Shown piece after piece: positions 11,200-22,896 of a stretch of DNA of 64,000 nucleotides (the first letter of the stretch is position 1; every line of letters begins with the position of its first letter). This stretch comes from Emmonsiellopsis sp. PD_33 (Eukaryota > Ascomycota > Eurotiomycetes > Onygenales > Ajellomycetaceae). The DNA lies in NCBI GenBank assembly GCA_032988165.1, contig JANTQF010000100.1:1-64000 (forward strand). Reading direction: 5' to 3'. The position numbers and the translations under genes are program-made. A model generated the notes under the pieces. The model had not been told where the DNA came from and did not search any database. It saw only the letters and a list, made by a program, of their open reading frames with translations.

Positions 11200-11906
11200 A
11201 TGGATAGAATCAAGGAGGTACGTAACCCTTCCGCTACAGCGGGGTAGTACCCTTTCACCGAAGCTCCCCGGTCAACCCCAGACCACCACATTATAGGCTT
11301 CCGGAGTTGGCTCTCCCGATGTCCTGAATGCATAATACAGCCTGCTAACACCATCATGTTGACAGAGAATGAACACCCTCCGCCTGGAGGCCGATGAAGC
11401 CCAGGCCAAAGTCGAGGAACTCCAGACAAAGGTCAAGGGCCTCGAGCAGGAGAATCTGGCCAAGGAACAAGAAATTAGATCCCTCACACACCGCAACCAA
11501 CTCCTCGAGACCGATGTCGAGAAACTCGAGGGCGATTTGAAGGAAGCCAAGTCGACTGCCACCGAGAACGCCCAACACGGTACACAGAACGAATCGCTGC
11601 AAAGACGCCTCCAGCTGCTGGAGGAGGAGGCTGAGGAGACCGACAAGACTCTCCGTGAGACCAACGAGAAGTGCGTCCAAGACTGCCGTCCAATTTCCCC
11701 TTTATGTCGAGTATATCGTGACTGACCCCAAACCTACAAATAGGCTCCGCCAAACCGACGTCAAGGCCGGACATTACGAGCGCAAAGTCCAGGCGCTCGA
11801 ATCTTCCCGTGACCAGTGGGAGACCAAGTACGAGGAAATGTCCAAGAAATATGCAGACCTGCAGAAAGAACTGCAGGAGCTGGAAGCCTCGATGGGCAAC
11901 ATTTAA
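11200..11906 (+). CDS. TPM1: Tropomyosin
   Basis: Three exons: 11200-11217 (MDRIKE), 11366-11670 and 11744-11906, giving 161 residues, the same length as fission yeast Cdc8. The whole protein is a heptad coiled coil with no Pro (for example NTLRLEADEAQAKVEELQTK). Tropomyosin lies along formin-made actin filaments and stabilises cables and the cytokinetic ring. The 18-nt first exon and the 148-nt first intron, with a GCTAAC branch point at 11344, are easily missed; the open frame alone would start wrongly at 11369. Frames join as GAG|AGA and AA|G. Confidence 0.95.
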
Positions 11907-12270
11907 GGAGGATGTGTACAAATCCGCTTGGCGACACATTTCTTCCCTTCCCCCCCCCGCCCTGTATGCTTCCTGGGGTCTTGTCCTCCTTTTCTCCATC
12001 TCCCTCTCTTGGTAACAGCGAACCTCTCTCTTGCGTTGCATCTTCAAATGTCAAAATCCACAGTCAACCCGTTATGTGTGTGTTGTGTTATCTCCCCCCT
12101 TTTATTATTCCCCATTTTCCAAGCACCATTATTTTCGACTGTGGTACATAGAGCTTTAATGCGAATCATTCTGGCCCCATCATATATGGCCACATAACCT
12201 CCCCAGTTCTTATTACCATGCCATGCCACCCTCACTGCTTAAGCTTAGTATATTTAATAAAAAAACGAGA
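11907..12270. other. Convergent 3' ends of tropomyosin and RRP17
   Basis: No gene. A C/T-rich 3' UTR follows tropomyosin, and AATAAA-like sequences occur on the plus strand at about 12256. The two genes converge here. Confidence 0.5.
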
Positions 12271-13103
12271 TTACTTCCCCCGCCTCTCCTTCGCCTGCCT
12301 CTTATTCCCCGACCGCTCCTTGAGCTTCGTAACCCTCCGCTCCGCCTTATTCTCATAGCGGAATTTCTTCTTCTTCTTCTTCGGCTTGTCCGTATTATTC
12401 TTAGCCCACGGCCGCTTCTTCGGCTTCGAACCCTCCTCCTTCCTTTTCTCTTCCTGTACCTCCGCCTCGTCCCCCTCACCCTCACCCTCGCCCTCGCCCT
12501 CCCCATCATGCGCCTTCCGCAGCCCCTCTTTGCTAGGATCCAACTCCTCAACCGTTACAGTGGTATATTTGTCCTCATCGATATATTCCGCCTCGTAATC
12601 GACCGGCGGCGGTTCCGCGATGCCTTGCCATTCCCCATCTTCATCTTCCTCTGAGCCGGAAGAGCTTCCATCTTCTGAATCGGCCGCAGTGTTATTTATC
12701 TCCCGCATCACCGCTTTGTTCTCTTCTATGGCTCGTTCGAATTCCGCACGGCGGTCTTCGCGGATCTATTTTTCGACCGCAATTATAAAAGAAAGTAATT
12801 AGCACTCTCAGTCAACCAGGAAAACCAGCTAATAGCCCAGCCAGCCATAAAAACCATTTCAAATACCCGTAGCAAATATCCAAAAAGAAAAAGAAAAAAA
12901 GAAATACGAACCTTCCGCCTCTGCTCCCTCTTCTCCTCCTTGGCCTTCTTCTCCGCAATCTCCTGCGCATGCTTGGCCCGCTGTAGCTTGCGCTTGTGGA
13001 ATCCGCTCAGATAGTCCTGGCGGGCATCGGTGTCGAAGACGATTTCGGCCACGGCGGGCGTCGATGCGCCGAGTTTTCGCTTTTTGGGGTGCGGGGGTGG
13101 CAT
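12271..13103 (-). CDS. RRP17: rRNA-processing protein RRP17 (Nop25 family)
   Basis: Two exons, 13103-12912 and 12765-12271, joining in phase 0 after QRRK to give 228 residues. The N-terminal Nop25 signature has the pattern EIVFDTDARQDYLSGFHKRK, then a long basic helix (KRKLQRAKHAQEIAEKKAKEEKREQRRK overall). An acidic middle part includes (GE)n at about residues 160-170. A Lys/Arg-rich tail follows, as expected for a nucleolar protein. The yeast protein is a 5' exonuclease acting in 5.8S/25S rRNA maturation. The 146-nt intron ends in a TAG acceptor after a pyrimidine- and A-rich stretch. Confidence 0.88.
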
Positions 13104-14199
13104 GTTGGATGGGTTTTGGGTTGGTTTGCTTGCAGTTGAGGCGGCGGGGTTTTCTTTCAGTATTTTCTTTTATTTTTGCGGAATTGATGTCTTTACGAGG
13201 AGGAAGAGGGGAGGGTATAACAATGGTGAGAGAGGTAGTGTTGGGCGATTCAATTGTTTGGTTGTTCGTCTTTCGAGGACGGGGAGCTTTGTCCAGCGCG
13301 AAAAATAAAAGCGAAGCGCGAGTCTTGGCACAGACTCAAATGGCGTGCCAAGACGGGAGGTCTAGATAAGGTTTAGGGCCAATTTGGCAAGATTCCGAGC
13401 CCCTGTTCTTGATAATTGTTAGTTTTTATTTTTATTTCGCAGATAGCGGATGCGTAAACAAAATCTCCTCTGATCGATCGCTACACTACAGTTACTTTTA
13501 GATATGTGGATATAGTATGCTGGCCGTTCCAATCGTCCTGCGGCCTAAGAAACTCACGTGACCATATAGCCCTATCGAATTTAAAGGGATTGCATTGAAG
13601 AGAATGGTGATTGACTTCAGAATGGGAAAGACAAGCAATGGAGCTATTCAGTGATGGAAATAGTCATATTCATTGAAGGAACTATGCATTAACCCGATTC
13701 TGAAGTAATATTCTTCAAATCATGACAATCTCCCCTGAACCCCTGAATCGTACTACTAGCACTTAGGACTCGGTACTTTGTTCTTAGCTACTACTATATA
13801 CACGCAATTTTTGGTAGTTTATAGAATTTAGATAATAATCAATAACAGAGAAACAGCATGCCACTTTGCTTGTGGTAGGTATTACAATCTAAAAGCGTCG
13901 ATATCTCATCATAGCCAGGCCGATGTCTTTAAGATGATGACCATTTTTAGATAGAACAAGTGGTCGTGTAGGCAGAAGGCGAGTTACTTTAGTTAGAAAA
14001 TTATGACTCGAGGCTTTTAGCTGGTTCCTTATTTATCTTCTGATTTCATTATTATCTGTTTAGCTGTGCAAGGGGTATATCAGTGCCCAGTATTATTATG
14101 GCGACATAAAAGAATAAACACCCCGTAGCATCAATCCGCACATATCTCAATCTGATTCAAGACGCCATCCAAACCCATTACCCACCAAACACCACACAT
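13104..14199. other. AT-rich intergenic region
   Basis: RRP17 promoter on the left (13104-13370), then AT-rich DNA with no coding signal to the stop of the next minus-strand gene. The composition is clearly more AT-rich than the flanking genes. Confidence 0.45.
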
Positions 14200-15182
14200 T
14201 CACTTGCCGCTCTCAGGTTCAATCGCAGTAAGTTCATGTGCCTCCCGCTCCTCCTGCTCCTCCCGCCGCTCCCGTTTCTTCCTCTTATGCCTCCTGACAA
14301 GACACCAGATAATCAGCCCAATAACCGTCAGACCGATAATGGGTACCGGGATCGTCACAACATAAAGTACCCACATGATATCAGGCCCATGCTCCGTGCG
14401 CGGCGGCGGCGGGAGCGTCTGGCCAGGCACCCAGGACTGAACAATTGTTGTCCCATCCAGACTGGGCAGCGGGGGCGACAGGGTGCTGGTGTCTTCGTCA
14501 TGCCAAGTAACTCGCCATGCCTCATGGATCTGCATGCCACCTGTAAATACGCCAGTTGAGCTGTCGCTGTCTGTGTACGAGATGGTTGTTTCGCCGTCTT
14601 TGAAGAATCGTGTGCATGGCGTGCTTATTGAGGGGACCCAGTGTGTCTCGCCCCTGGCTAGCGTCATGCCGCTGTTGATCAGGTCAGCGAACGCCCAGTC
14701 TCTTTGAGACGACAAACTCGAGTTTACATGCATGGACGTAGGCCATGGATTGTATGTACGTACCTTGCGCAGCAGTAGGCGTGCGAATATGCCGAGAGGA
14801 ATGTGATATGCGTCTCCGCGACAGTAGATAGATCCCGGGTCACGAACAACGAGTAGTACGTCCATGCACTGGGACACACCGCGGGGCCGAAACCGAAACT
14901 GCCACTCGGCCCAGCGTCATCCCATCCGGATGGCTGACATGAAGAAAAGCGCTCGTCGGCGGCATTGGACGCTAGTACGGGGAATAGTCCAGTGATCGAG
15001 TCATACTCCTTTGCCCTACCTCTCGTGAGTTCCCAGATGGATGCACATTCGGGCGACTGCACAAAGGGTGTGGTGAGAGGCGCGCCACGGGCTGCTATCC
15101 TTGAGGGAGTCGATGCGGATGAGGACGTGGGGAGGGGGGTTGAGGAGGAGGACGAAGCAGGGGATGCGGCGTTGGAAGCCAT
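14200..15182 (-). CDS. Single-span membrane protein of unknown function
   Basis: Two exons, 15182-14764 and 14716-14200, join in frame to 311 residues. A Ser/Thr/Ala-rich N-terminus (residues 1-35) leads into a domain with several Cys (PECASIW, FSSCQPSGWDD, GPAVCPSAWTYY, AYCCA). One transmembrane helix follows at about residues 255-282 (MWVLYVVTIPVPIIGLTVIG). After it comes a strongly basic then acidic tail (RRHKRKKRERREEQEEREAHEL). The Cys-rich part followed by one helix and a charged tail is common in fungal surface proteins of unknown role, with the domain facing outside. No signal peptide is visible, so a first exon may be missing. The 47-nt intron is at the short end for this genome. Confidence 0.6.
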
Positions 15183-16876
15183 ACACGCTCGGTCTCCTGG
15201 CTAGACTGGATACCCGCACGGAGAGTTCGAGCTGTAGGTACGGGGGAATATTAGAAGAAACGAAGTGACTCCAGCAGAGCGAGTGTAGTATGTAGTAGGA
15301 TGGATTGTTGAATCAACAGAAATCGCGCGGGCGTATCAGTCGCACGATGCAGGCATTCCCAAAAGTAACGATCAGTTAATAGCGCCAACGATACTCCGTG
15401 GAATACTCCGTGGACTTCGCGGCACTGGCCTGGCAGATAGTTAATCTATCCAGAGCCAAGCACCCAGGATGCAAAACAAAGACAGTCCACAATCTCTGCC
15501 CAGGCTGCTGAGGCTGGACGCCGCGCCGGGGAAGGTCGGCGAGCCAGGCGGGGGATGTTTCGATAGGGGTTAGAACGGATCGACTATAATAAGTTCCCAC
15601 TAATATTTAGGCTTGCTACCGGGGATCCGGCCACTGGCCGATGCTTAATGTTAATTAAAGGAAATTAGGCTTTGCGTCGTGCGGCGCTTAAAATCCTAGT
15701 AAAAGGGAGGGTGAACCTGATTTGGACTACGATTAGCCTTGTCACCAAGCATGGATGCAATATGCTAGAATGAGCCTCAAACGTTCTCGGCAATGGACGA
15801 CCTCAAATGCCTCTCAGCACAGTTTCCTGCCCTTGCATGGCCGGATTTTTACAAGGAAGCATCTGAGGCTGAAACTGTCAATAAACCACTACTGCCCTCT
15901 GGCTGTAATGCGATTCTTTACGAGAGGAGGGCAATTAGTATGGAGCGGGTTCTTCCAAAGACGTCACAGGGGGGGGTGAATCTTTAGACCAGCGTCTCGA
16001 GCTTAAGCACCTCGAGTAGTATAAACACTCAGATGAACTTCTTTCAGGAAACACAGGCTGTGCTGAAAAGAAGGTTCACAATTGGTGGTCAGGGGGCGGG
16101 GATACCGTCCGACTCTCATCGGGCATAACAACCTAGATATAAAAACACCCTGCCGCACTTAGACCGTGAGGTTTGCACACGGGATTCCGTTGATTAATAT
16201 GCCCATGAAGCCATGGGCATAAAAGGTGAAGCAACCGCCTGGCAATACCCTGTCAGCTCTTGGTGAGAACATGTTTGGTTTCCGCCCCCAAAAGCCCTGG
16301 GATGGAGTTCTCCCTGGTGACCATTCAGCTGACTATGTACCCTATTGTATCTTCTAACCATCACTGGACGTTGGGATTAGGCACCTGCCCAAGGATGTAT
16401 CTGTTTTAATATCGTTCCCGGGCTCTCCTTTCCAGGGCAAATGTCCGATATGCCGCCAGGTCCCTGCTGAGACTTTACGCTGTAATATGTGCCTGCAAGG
16501 CACAGAAGCCATGGATGGCACCAGAGCCGCATGGCAAGCAGCCACCCGCCGCCACCTCCCTGCTGTCTGGGGCTACATTGGCAGTTGGTGCTTTGGTCGA
16601 CTCGTTTTGAAACGTGCCTAATATCCTCGCAAATGCTAACCCTGGACCGTTCAATGCTCGCCTCAACCCATGGCAGCCCGGACTAACATGTCCGCTGCTC
16701 GAGAGACAGGGAGGGGTATGGTCATGCTAGTCGAAACCGATCCAGCTCATATGGGCCTGCTTAGATTGTGCATTTAATAGCGGAATGATCCCAGTTGAAT
16801 CGCGGTTTCTCCTTTGCATACACTCAGATTCACTCGTTTGATATCCCCTCTTTCGCTCTCTCGAAAATCTCCAACC
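15183..16876. other. Intergenic region upstream of the chitinase fusion gene
   Basis: About 1.7 kb without a recognised gene. A 64-codon open frame at 15793-15987 (plus) is mentioned under findings. A perfect 9-bp inverted repeat sits at 16199-16220. The right end, with leader CTCTCGAAAATCTCCAACC, is the promoter and leader of the chitinase fusion. Confidence 0.4.
16199..16220. repeat. Perfect 9-bp inverted repeat
   Basis: ATGCCCATG and CATGGGCAT flank a 4-nt spacer AAGC. The repeat lies about 660 bp upstream of the chitinase fusion start and just before CATAAAAGG. It could be a regulator binding site or chance. Confidence 0.5.
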
Positions 16877-19800
16877 ATGAGGAGGCACCAAGCCGTGGCC
16901 CTGTCGGCAGTTTTCGGGTGGTTGTCTTCGACGCACGCAATCATAGAAACCTCCACAGGCCAATACCCTGATAGCTGTCCCAGCAAGTGTAGCAGCCTTG
17001 GCCCTGACCCGGCGGGTTGGAATCGAATTCACCGTGTCGCCCATCTAGCCCTATGCGACGAGCCACTCCTTTTTGATGTCAATGTGCAGAACCTTGTTAG
17101 CGACCCGAATACACAGATCACAATCCGAGCATGCTCACGAGAGAATGGAGAGGTATCTCCCGCCTTGCGAGCTCGCGATGCTTCCGACCCAGACCCCACT
17201 GTCAGTCTTTCCGTCCGTGAGAACTGTGGTGCGGAAACAAACCAATTCAAGGGAACAGCCCGGACAGCAGGAGCCAGCGCCCGAACCATGGATCCATCCG
17301 ATGCCTCAGTGGCCACTACCCATCTCACTGCGTACCTGCAAGATGGGGCCTCGTGCGGCTCACTCATTATGTTCGCCAAGTCAGGGGACGCCGTCGTCGG
17401 GCTGTATGCTGGCGCAGAGGTGCAAAAGGCCAGCGCCGCAAATCTGACCAAGACGTTCCAAGACCAGGTCCAAAGCGGAAATTACTTGTTCCAGGTCTGC
17501 GAGAAGAATACCACCGCAGCGCAAACTTTGGGTCTCCTCGCCGGCGGAATCGAGGATCTCGCAAGCATCCAGGATGCTGTCAAGACCTGGACCAACTCTG
17601 AGTGCGTGGAAGCTCAGGAGTCATCGAGCCCCGTGGAGGTGCAAGTCGACTTCCTCGTTTCTTCTGTCGCTGCCAAGGGCACTTCTAATTCAACCTCAAG
17701 ATCGCTCCATCCCCGTGCAGAGTGTGAGGCCATCCAGGTGGAATCGGGGGACAGCTGCGCCTCTCTGGCTACTCGATGTGGTATCTCTGGCGCTGATTTT
17801 GAAAAATATAACTCGATCGAAAACCTCTGTTCAACCCTTATGCCCAAGCAGTGGGTGTGCTGCACAGAGGGAGATTTACCAGACCATAGTCCTAAGCCGG
17901 GGGAAGATGGTAGCTGCTATGCTTACACGATCGAATCAGGGGATGGATGCTGGGCCATTGCTGACTCGTTTGGAATTGACCAGTCAGTCATCGAGGACAA
18001 CAATGGCAACACCTGGGGCTGGGCTGGCTGTGATCGCCTCCAGGTTGGCCAGAAAATTTGCCTGAGTTCTGGCACTCCACCTTTTCCTCTCCCAATCGAC
18101 GATGCCCAATGCGGCCCGCAGGTCCCTGGTACAACCAAACCTACCGATGACACTCCATGGGCGGAGCTTAACCCTTGCCCCCTGAATTCATGCTGTGATG
18201 TCTGGGGCTTTTGTGGTGTGACAGCAGAGTTCTGCACCCCAACACCAGCTGATACTGGCGCACCAGGGACGGCAGACCCAGGGACTAACGGTTGTATCTC
18301 CAATTGCGGCACGGATATTGTTAATAACGACGACCCTCCAGCGAACTTCCGGCGTGTTGGGTACTTTGAAGCATGGAATTCCAACCGCCCATGCTTGCAT
18401 ATGGATGTGACTGAAATCGACACCACTGAACTCACACACATCCACTTTGCTTTTGCAACGGTGACGGAAGACTTCAAGGTCACTGCTGCTGACGTGCAAG
18501 AACAGTTTGACAAGTTTGTTGACATGACCACCGATGCGAAGAAAATACTCTCCTTTGGTGGCTGGGCATTCTCGACCGAGGGCGGGACCTTCCAACGGTT
18601 CCGTGACGCAACCAAGCCCGAAAATAGAGAAGCATTTGCAACGGACTGTGTTTCCTTTATAAATGATAATGGGCTTGATGGAATTGATTTTGACTGGGAG
18701 TACCCCGGCGCGCCGGATATTCCAGATATCCCTCCAGGAAGCCCAAATGAAGGAACCAATTACCTTGAGTTCCTAAAGCTCATGAGGGAAAAGCTGCCAG
18801 AGGGCCGCGAGCTCGCGATTGCCCTGCCCGCATCATACTGGTACTTAAGACCGTACCCAGTTGATCAGATGGAATCAATTGTGGATTATTTCGTGTATAT
18901 GACCTATGATTTCCACGGCCAGTGGGGTAAGTCCTGTCCCCCCAGCTTCACGTTGGTTTTTGAATCCACCGTGACTTGGAAAATATTGGTGCTAACGTAT
19001 GCAAAACTGAAGATGTGGGTAATGAGTGGTCCAGCCCTGGCTGTCTAGAAGGCAACTGTCTTCGATCCCATATTAACTTGACAGAGACACTTACTGCGTT
19101 GTCCATGATTACTAAGGCCGGCGTGCCGGCTAACAAGGTGCTGGTCGGCATCTCCAGCTACGGCAGAAGTTTTCGTATGTCCGATTCAACCTGCACCGGC
19201 CCGGACTGCACGTTTACCGGTACTAGCAACTCATCTGATGCATATCGTGGACCATGCACGGATACAGGCGGTTATATTTCGAATGCCGAGCTGGAGGATA
19301 TTATCGGGGGTGAGGGAGGCCACTCACTTGTAAAGAGCTATAGAGACGACGACTCTGACTCCGATATCCTTATATATGGCAGTGATAAGGAGGCGGACTG
19401 GGTTGCGTACATGACCAAGGAGACCAAGGATAGTCGTGTCGCTTCTTACAAAGACTTGAACTTTGCTGGTGCAACGGACTGGGCGGTCGATCTGATGGGG
19501 GCGGTTAAAGGGGGGTGCAGACCAGAAGATTCCACCTATACCGATGAGAAAATGCCAGAAGGACAGTACTTACCTTGGTATCTCATGGACCCTGAAAATG
19601 CATCAGTTTCAGGGAAGCAATACATCACGATCGTGAATCTCACTCCTCACCGGTTTAAACTCACTTACACCCACTCGTATGGAATGTTAGATTTTATCTG
19701 GGATGATGTTCCGCCGGGACACGCCCTCCAGAACACGGCCAATTACGATGGAGTGACCCCCGTGGACATCAATGGTGAGGCATACTACAGCATCGAGGGA

Positions 19801-21228
19801 ACGGACAAAAAGTTCACGGTGCGGGCGACCACACACATACCAGACTACCACCCAGAACGTACTGTCTTCGACCTTACCGGAATGGGGAAAGGTCAACGAG
19901 AGTACAAGGACCCTGAGCAGGAGGCATCGGTAACGCTAGTCATCACAGGAAGTGAGAAATATGGCTTTATAACGTCGCTGACCCACGGCCCGGGAGGCTG
20001 GATGAAAGAAATGTACGACGTCATCCGTGATCGAAAGATCAAACACATTGTCATGCCGGGTACACACGATGCAGGTATGAGCAGGACCAGCGGACAGCTA
20101 GACGGGTTTGAACCTCCGTCGGGAACTGTACAGAACCAAGGCCTGAACATTTACGATCAGCTTAGGGCTGGCGCTCGATGGTTTGACTTGCGCGTTGGGA
20201 CGGTGCATGATATAGTCGGAGGTGGAGTTTCCTTCTGGACAATGCATGTCAACAACGAGATGGCCGAGGTCTGCACGGGTGAGACGGGCGAATCCCTTGA
20301 TGACGTTGTCGAGGAGATTAATAAGTTCACCGAGGAGAATCCCGGCGAAGTCATATTTTTTTGGCTCGGGTACCTTGTCGGTATACGCTCAACCCCAAGC
20401 TTTGGCCCAATTATGTGGGACGATGAGTTGACCGCCGAATTTCTCGAAAAGTTGAAGGGTGTCAATAACCGTTGTGGAGATTTGGACACTGAGACCCACT
20501 TTCAAGAGCAACCTGCGTCAAACTTCATGGACAGCAACTCTGGGGCGGGATGTGTGATATTCCTTCTCAACGGTCACCTGGAGGATAAGGTCGAGTGGAG
20601 GTCCGAAGGTATCTATAATCGTAAAGTTATGGACGTTTCCGACCGATGGTCCGAGAAGGGCGACACAGAGGAACTGGTTAACGACCAGGTAACCGGCTGG
20701 GATGAAATCGATAGAGGCGGGTCGAATGATGGATTCCACATTAGCCAGTGGGTAATAACCCTCGATCCTCTGACCTTGATGGACTTAGGCATAGAGCTGC
20801 CTGCCGTTGTGCCAACCAACCCAGCTCTGTACTGGGCCGGGCTTGAACACATGAAACCTGATCGCTGGCCAAACGTTATTCTCGTCGATTATATCGGTGT
20901 CGTTGTCAAGGGTGAATGGGAATGGGACCAACTCAGCGCTGACCTCTACACATTCGCCATTGGGCTCAACCTATACATGGTTAGCGAGAACTGCGACATC
21001 AACAAGGAGCGACCCCCACTTCTTGAACCACCGTCTTCCGCGAAAGCAAGCCGCCTCACTGCATCCACAAATAGCATCATTTTTGCCAATGGAACAGTTC
21101 TCGATTCCCCGTCACCGGGATTCCACCTGGGCCGAGTCGATATTTTGAGAAACGGGACTGTGCTCGGCAACGGCACGGTGCTGGATCGGGATATCCCATA
21201 CGCGGACCTCGATCTGCCGCTGGACTAG
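16877..21228 (+). CDS. Secreted LysM-CBM18-GH18 chitinase fused to a PI-PLC-like phosphodiesterase
   Basis: Two exons, 16877-18926 and 19013-21228 (intron 86 nt, GCTAAC branch point), give 1421 residues. Order: signal peptide (1-21); N-terminal region (22-270); two LysM modules (about 281-330, 347-394); a Cys-rich CBM18 (411-454); GH18 (about 491-845) with the DxxDxDxE motif D601 to E608, E608 being the proton donor; a beta-rich domain (about 880-1000); and a PI-PLC X-type barrel (about 1024-1340). The last has H1035-D1036 (GTHDAGM), D1075/R1077 (WFDLRV) and H1095 (MHVNN), the order of active-site residues in bacterial PI-PLC. The tail carries three NGTVL repeats with N-glycosylation sequons. 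The first part matches subgroup C fungal chitinases. An upstream in-frame Met (16814) would bury the signal peptide, so the later ATG was chosen. Confidence 0.88.
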
Positions 21229-22896
21229 GAGTCTTGGCCGGATTGAAGTAGGGACGGCAGATATCGTCGCCAGTATTTTTGGAATTTGTAATAAATATGT
21301 GTATCTGTCAATGGAGAAGTTAGTCGAAGCACAATTCCGACTCGTATTCTAGAAACCTGCATTCGTATCTGCGCCAGATTACCACGATGTAGGAATTGTC
21401 TCCCAGTTCCTGAACTGTCGAAAGGACCTGGAATTATAACTCGGGATGAACAAGTCCATCCATCAATAGATGAAGTTTGGGATAAGACTGAAAGATCTCG
21501 GGAAGATATTCAAGGAGGCCAGTTTCTTTGGAGCAGCATGGTAACGTGGAAAGTTCTCAACTCCCATCGCCAGCCATCACGCCAGTTTTGCCTAGGTGGC
21601 TATTTAGCTTAATCCAAATGATATGACGAATAGTAAATTGCGTTGCATTCAAGCGATGAAGCTGTTCCGTTTGTTAAATTCATGGGATGATGTTGAGAGA
21701 AAGTTGATATGAACCTCGGAAGGAGCGCCAAGCCTGATGTTAAATCACGTGGTTTAAACTGTCCCGCCAATCAGCGATAGCTCTGGTGCTTATGTAACTA
21801 ACTAAGTATCTCGAATGGCTTCAACGCTCGACTGTACGGCGTAACAGCATATCAATATCCGAAAATGAAATAATACCTCAGTCTTCACAATATGCCCTTT
21901 ACTAACTGCTGGACTGCATCTTTCCCACGTGGGAAACGTGGCTATAGTGACCTCCAATCCCTTGTTCTCAGTCCTACTATCTGTGTCACCATTCTGACAT
22001 GCCGTTGATGCAAACCACACATCCGGTGCGTTGGGCAGAGTTCACCCGCATGGGCTCATGAGATTAAAAAAAAAACAATAACAGTGATCGATTGCAAGAG
22101 GGGAGGAGACCAGTTGGGAGTGGCCGCAGCATACGGATGGAAAGCGGGGATACAAACTACTACCCAGAAGCGCTAAACCCATCCGACAACAGGGGAAGTG
22201 GACGGGAGAAAAACAGGACATTTACCTCTCTTCTCCCTTTTTTTCCCCATGGGATGGATGGATAGTAGGTAGGTTGGAATACTAACAAGTTAAGCATCGC
22301 GGGCCGGGATGGGGGGAGATATCCTGGACCTTGTCTATGGATATATCCCCGTTGTCCTTACCAAGCTGCCGCAACCGACGCTTGCTTGAGGGAACCATGG
22401 GAGGGACGAGAAGCGCTCATCAAAGGCGGGTTAGGTTGGTTGGTGGCTTGCTTTTCAGACCAAGTCAGCAGGACAGGCATGTTCAAAGCTTATTCTTGGT
22501 TGAACTGATTGATATAACTAGCCTAGCTAGTTATGGCAGGGGTGGATGGCATCTAGTGTTGTTTGCGTGTTTGTTGATAATGGAGTGTTGGTTTTCTCCA
22601 TTTACATCCATCTATTAATAATTACTGCTTGCGTCCGCCTGCCTTCACGTCATCATAACTATATTTTGGTCTGTTCTGCCTTTTTAAAACTAAAAGCCCT
22701 CCGTACACTTCCGCTTTTTACCTACTGGTTCATTTTAATTGACGAATCGATCACTCCAGGTAAGAAAATTCGCTGTCAGCATATGCGACTGAAACTGGCT
22801 TCTGGCTGTTGAAATAGAGGAATACACCCTTTTCCGACGGGGTAGAGCCAATTCCATACATACAGACACAGGTACATGCGCACCGAAGTGCTCGTG
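21229..22896. other. Intergenic region between the chitinase fusion and the arrestin-like gene
   Basis: About 1.7 kb with no gene recognised. It includes the chitinase 3' UTR at its left and the promoter and leader of the arrestin-like gene at its right. A CACGTGGGAAACGTG segment near 21927 holds an E-box-like core. Confidence 0.4.

Noticed and set aside
12213..12654. Arg-rich and Leu/Pro-rich frames over RRP17
   Set aside because: Other-frame readings of the repetitive acidic and basic coding sequence of RRP17.
17923..18759. 278-codon minus-strand open frame
   Set aside because: Antisense shadow of the chitinase coding sequence.
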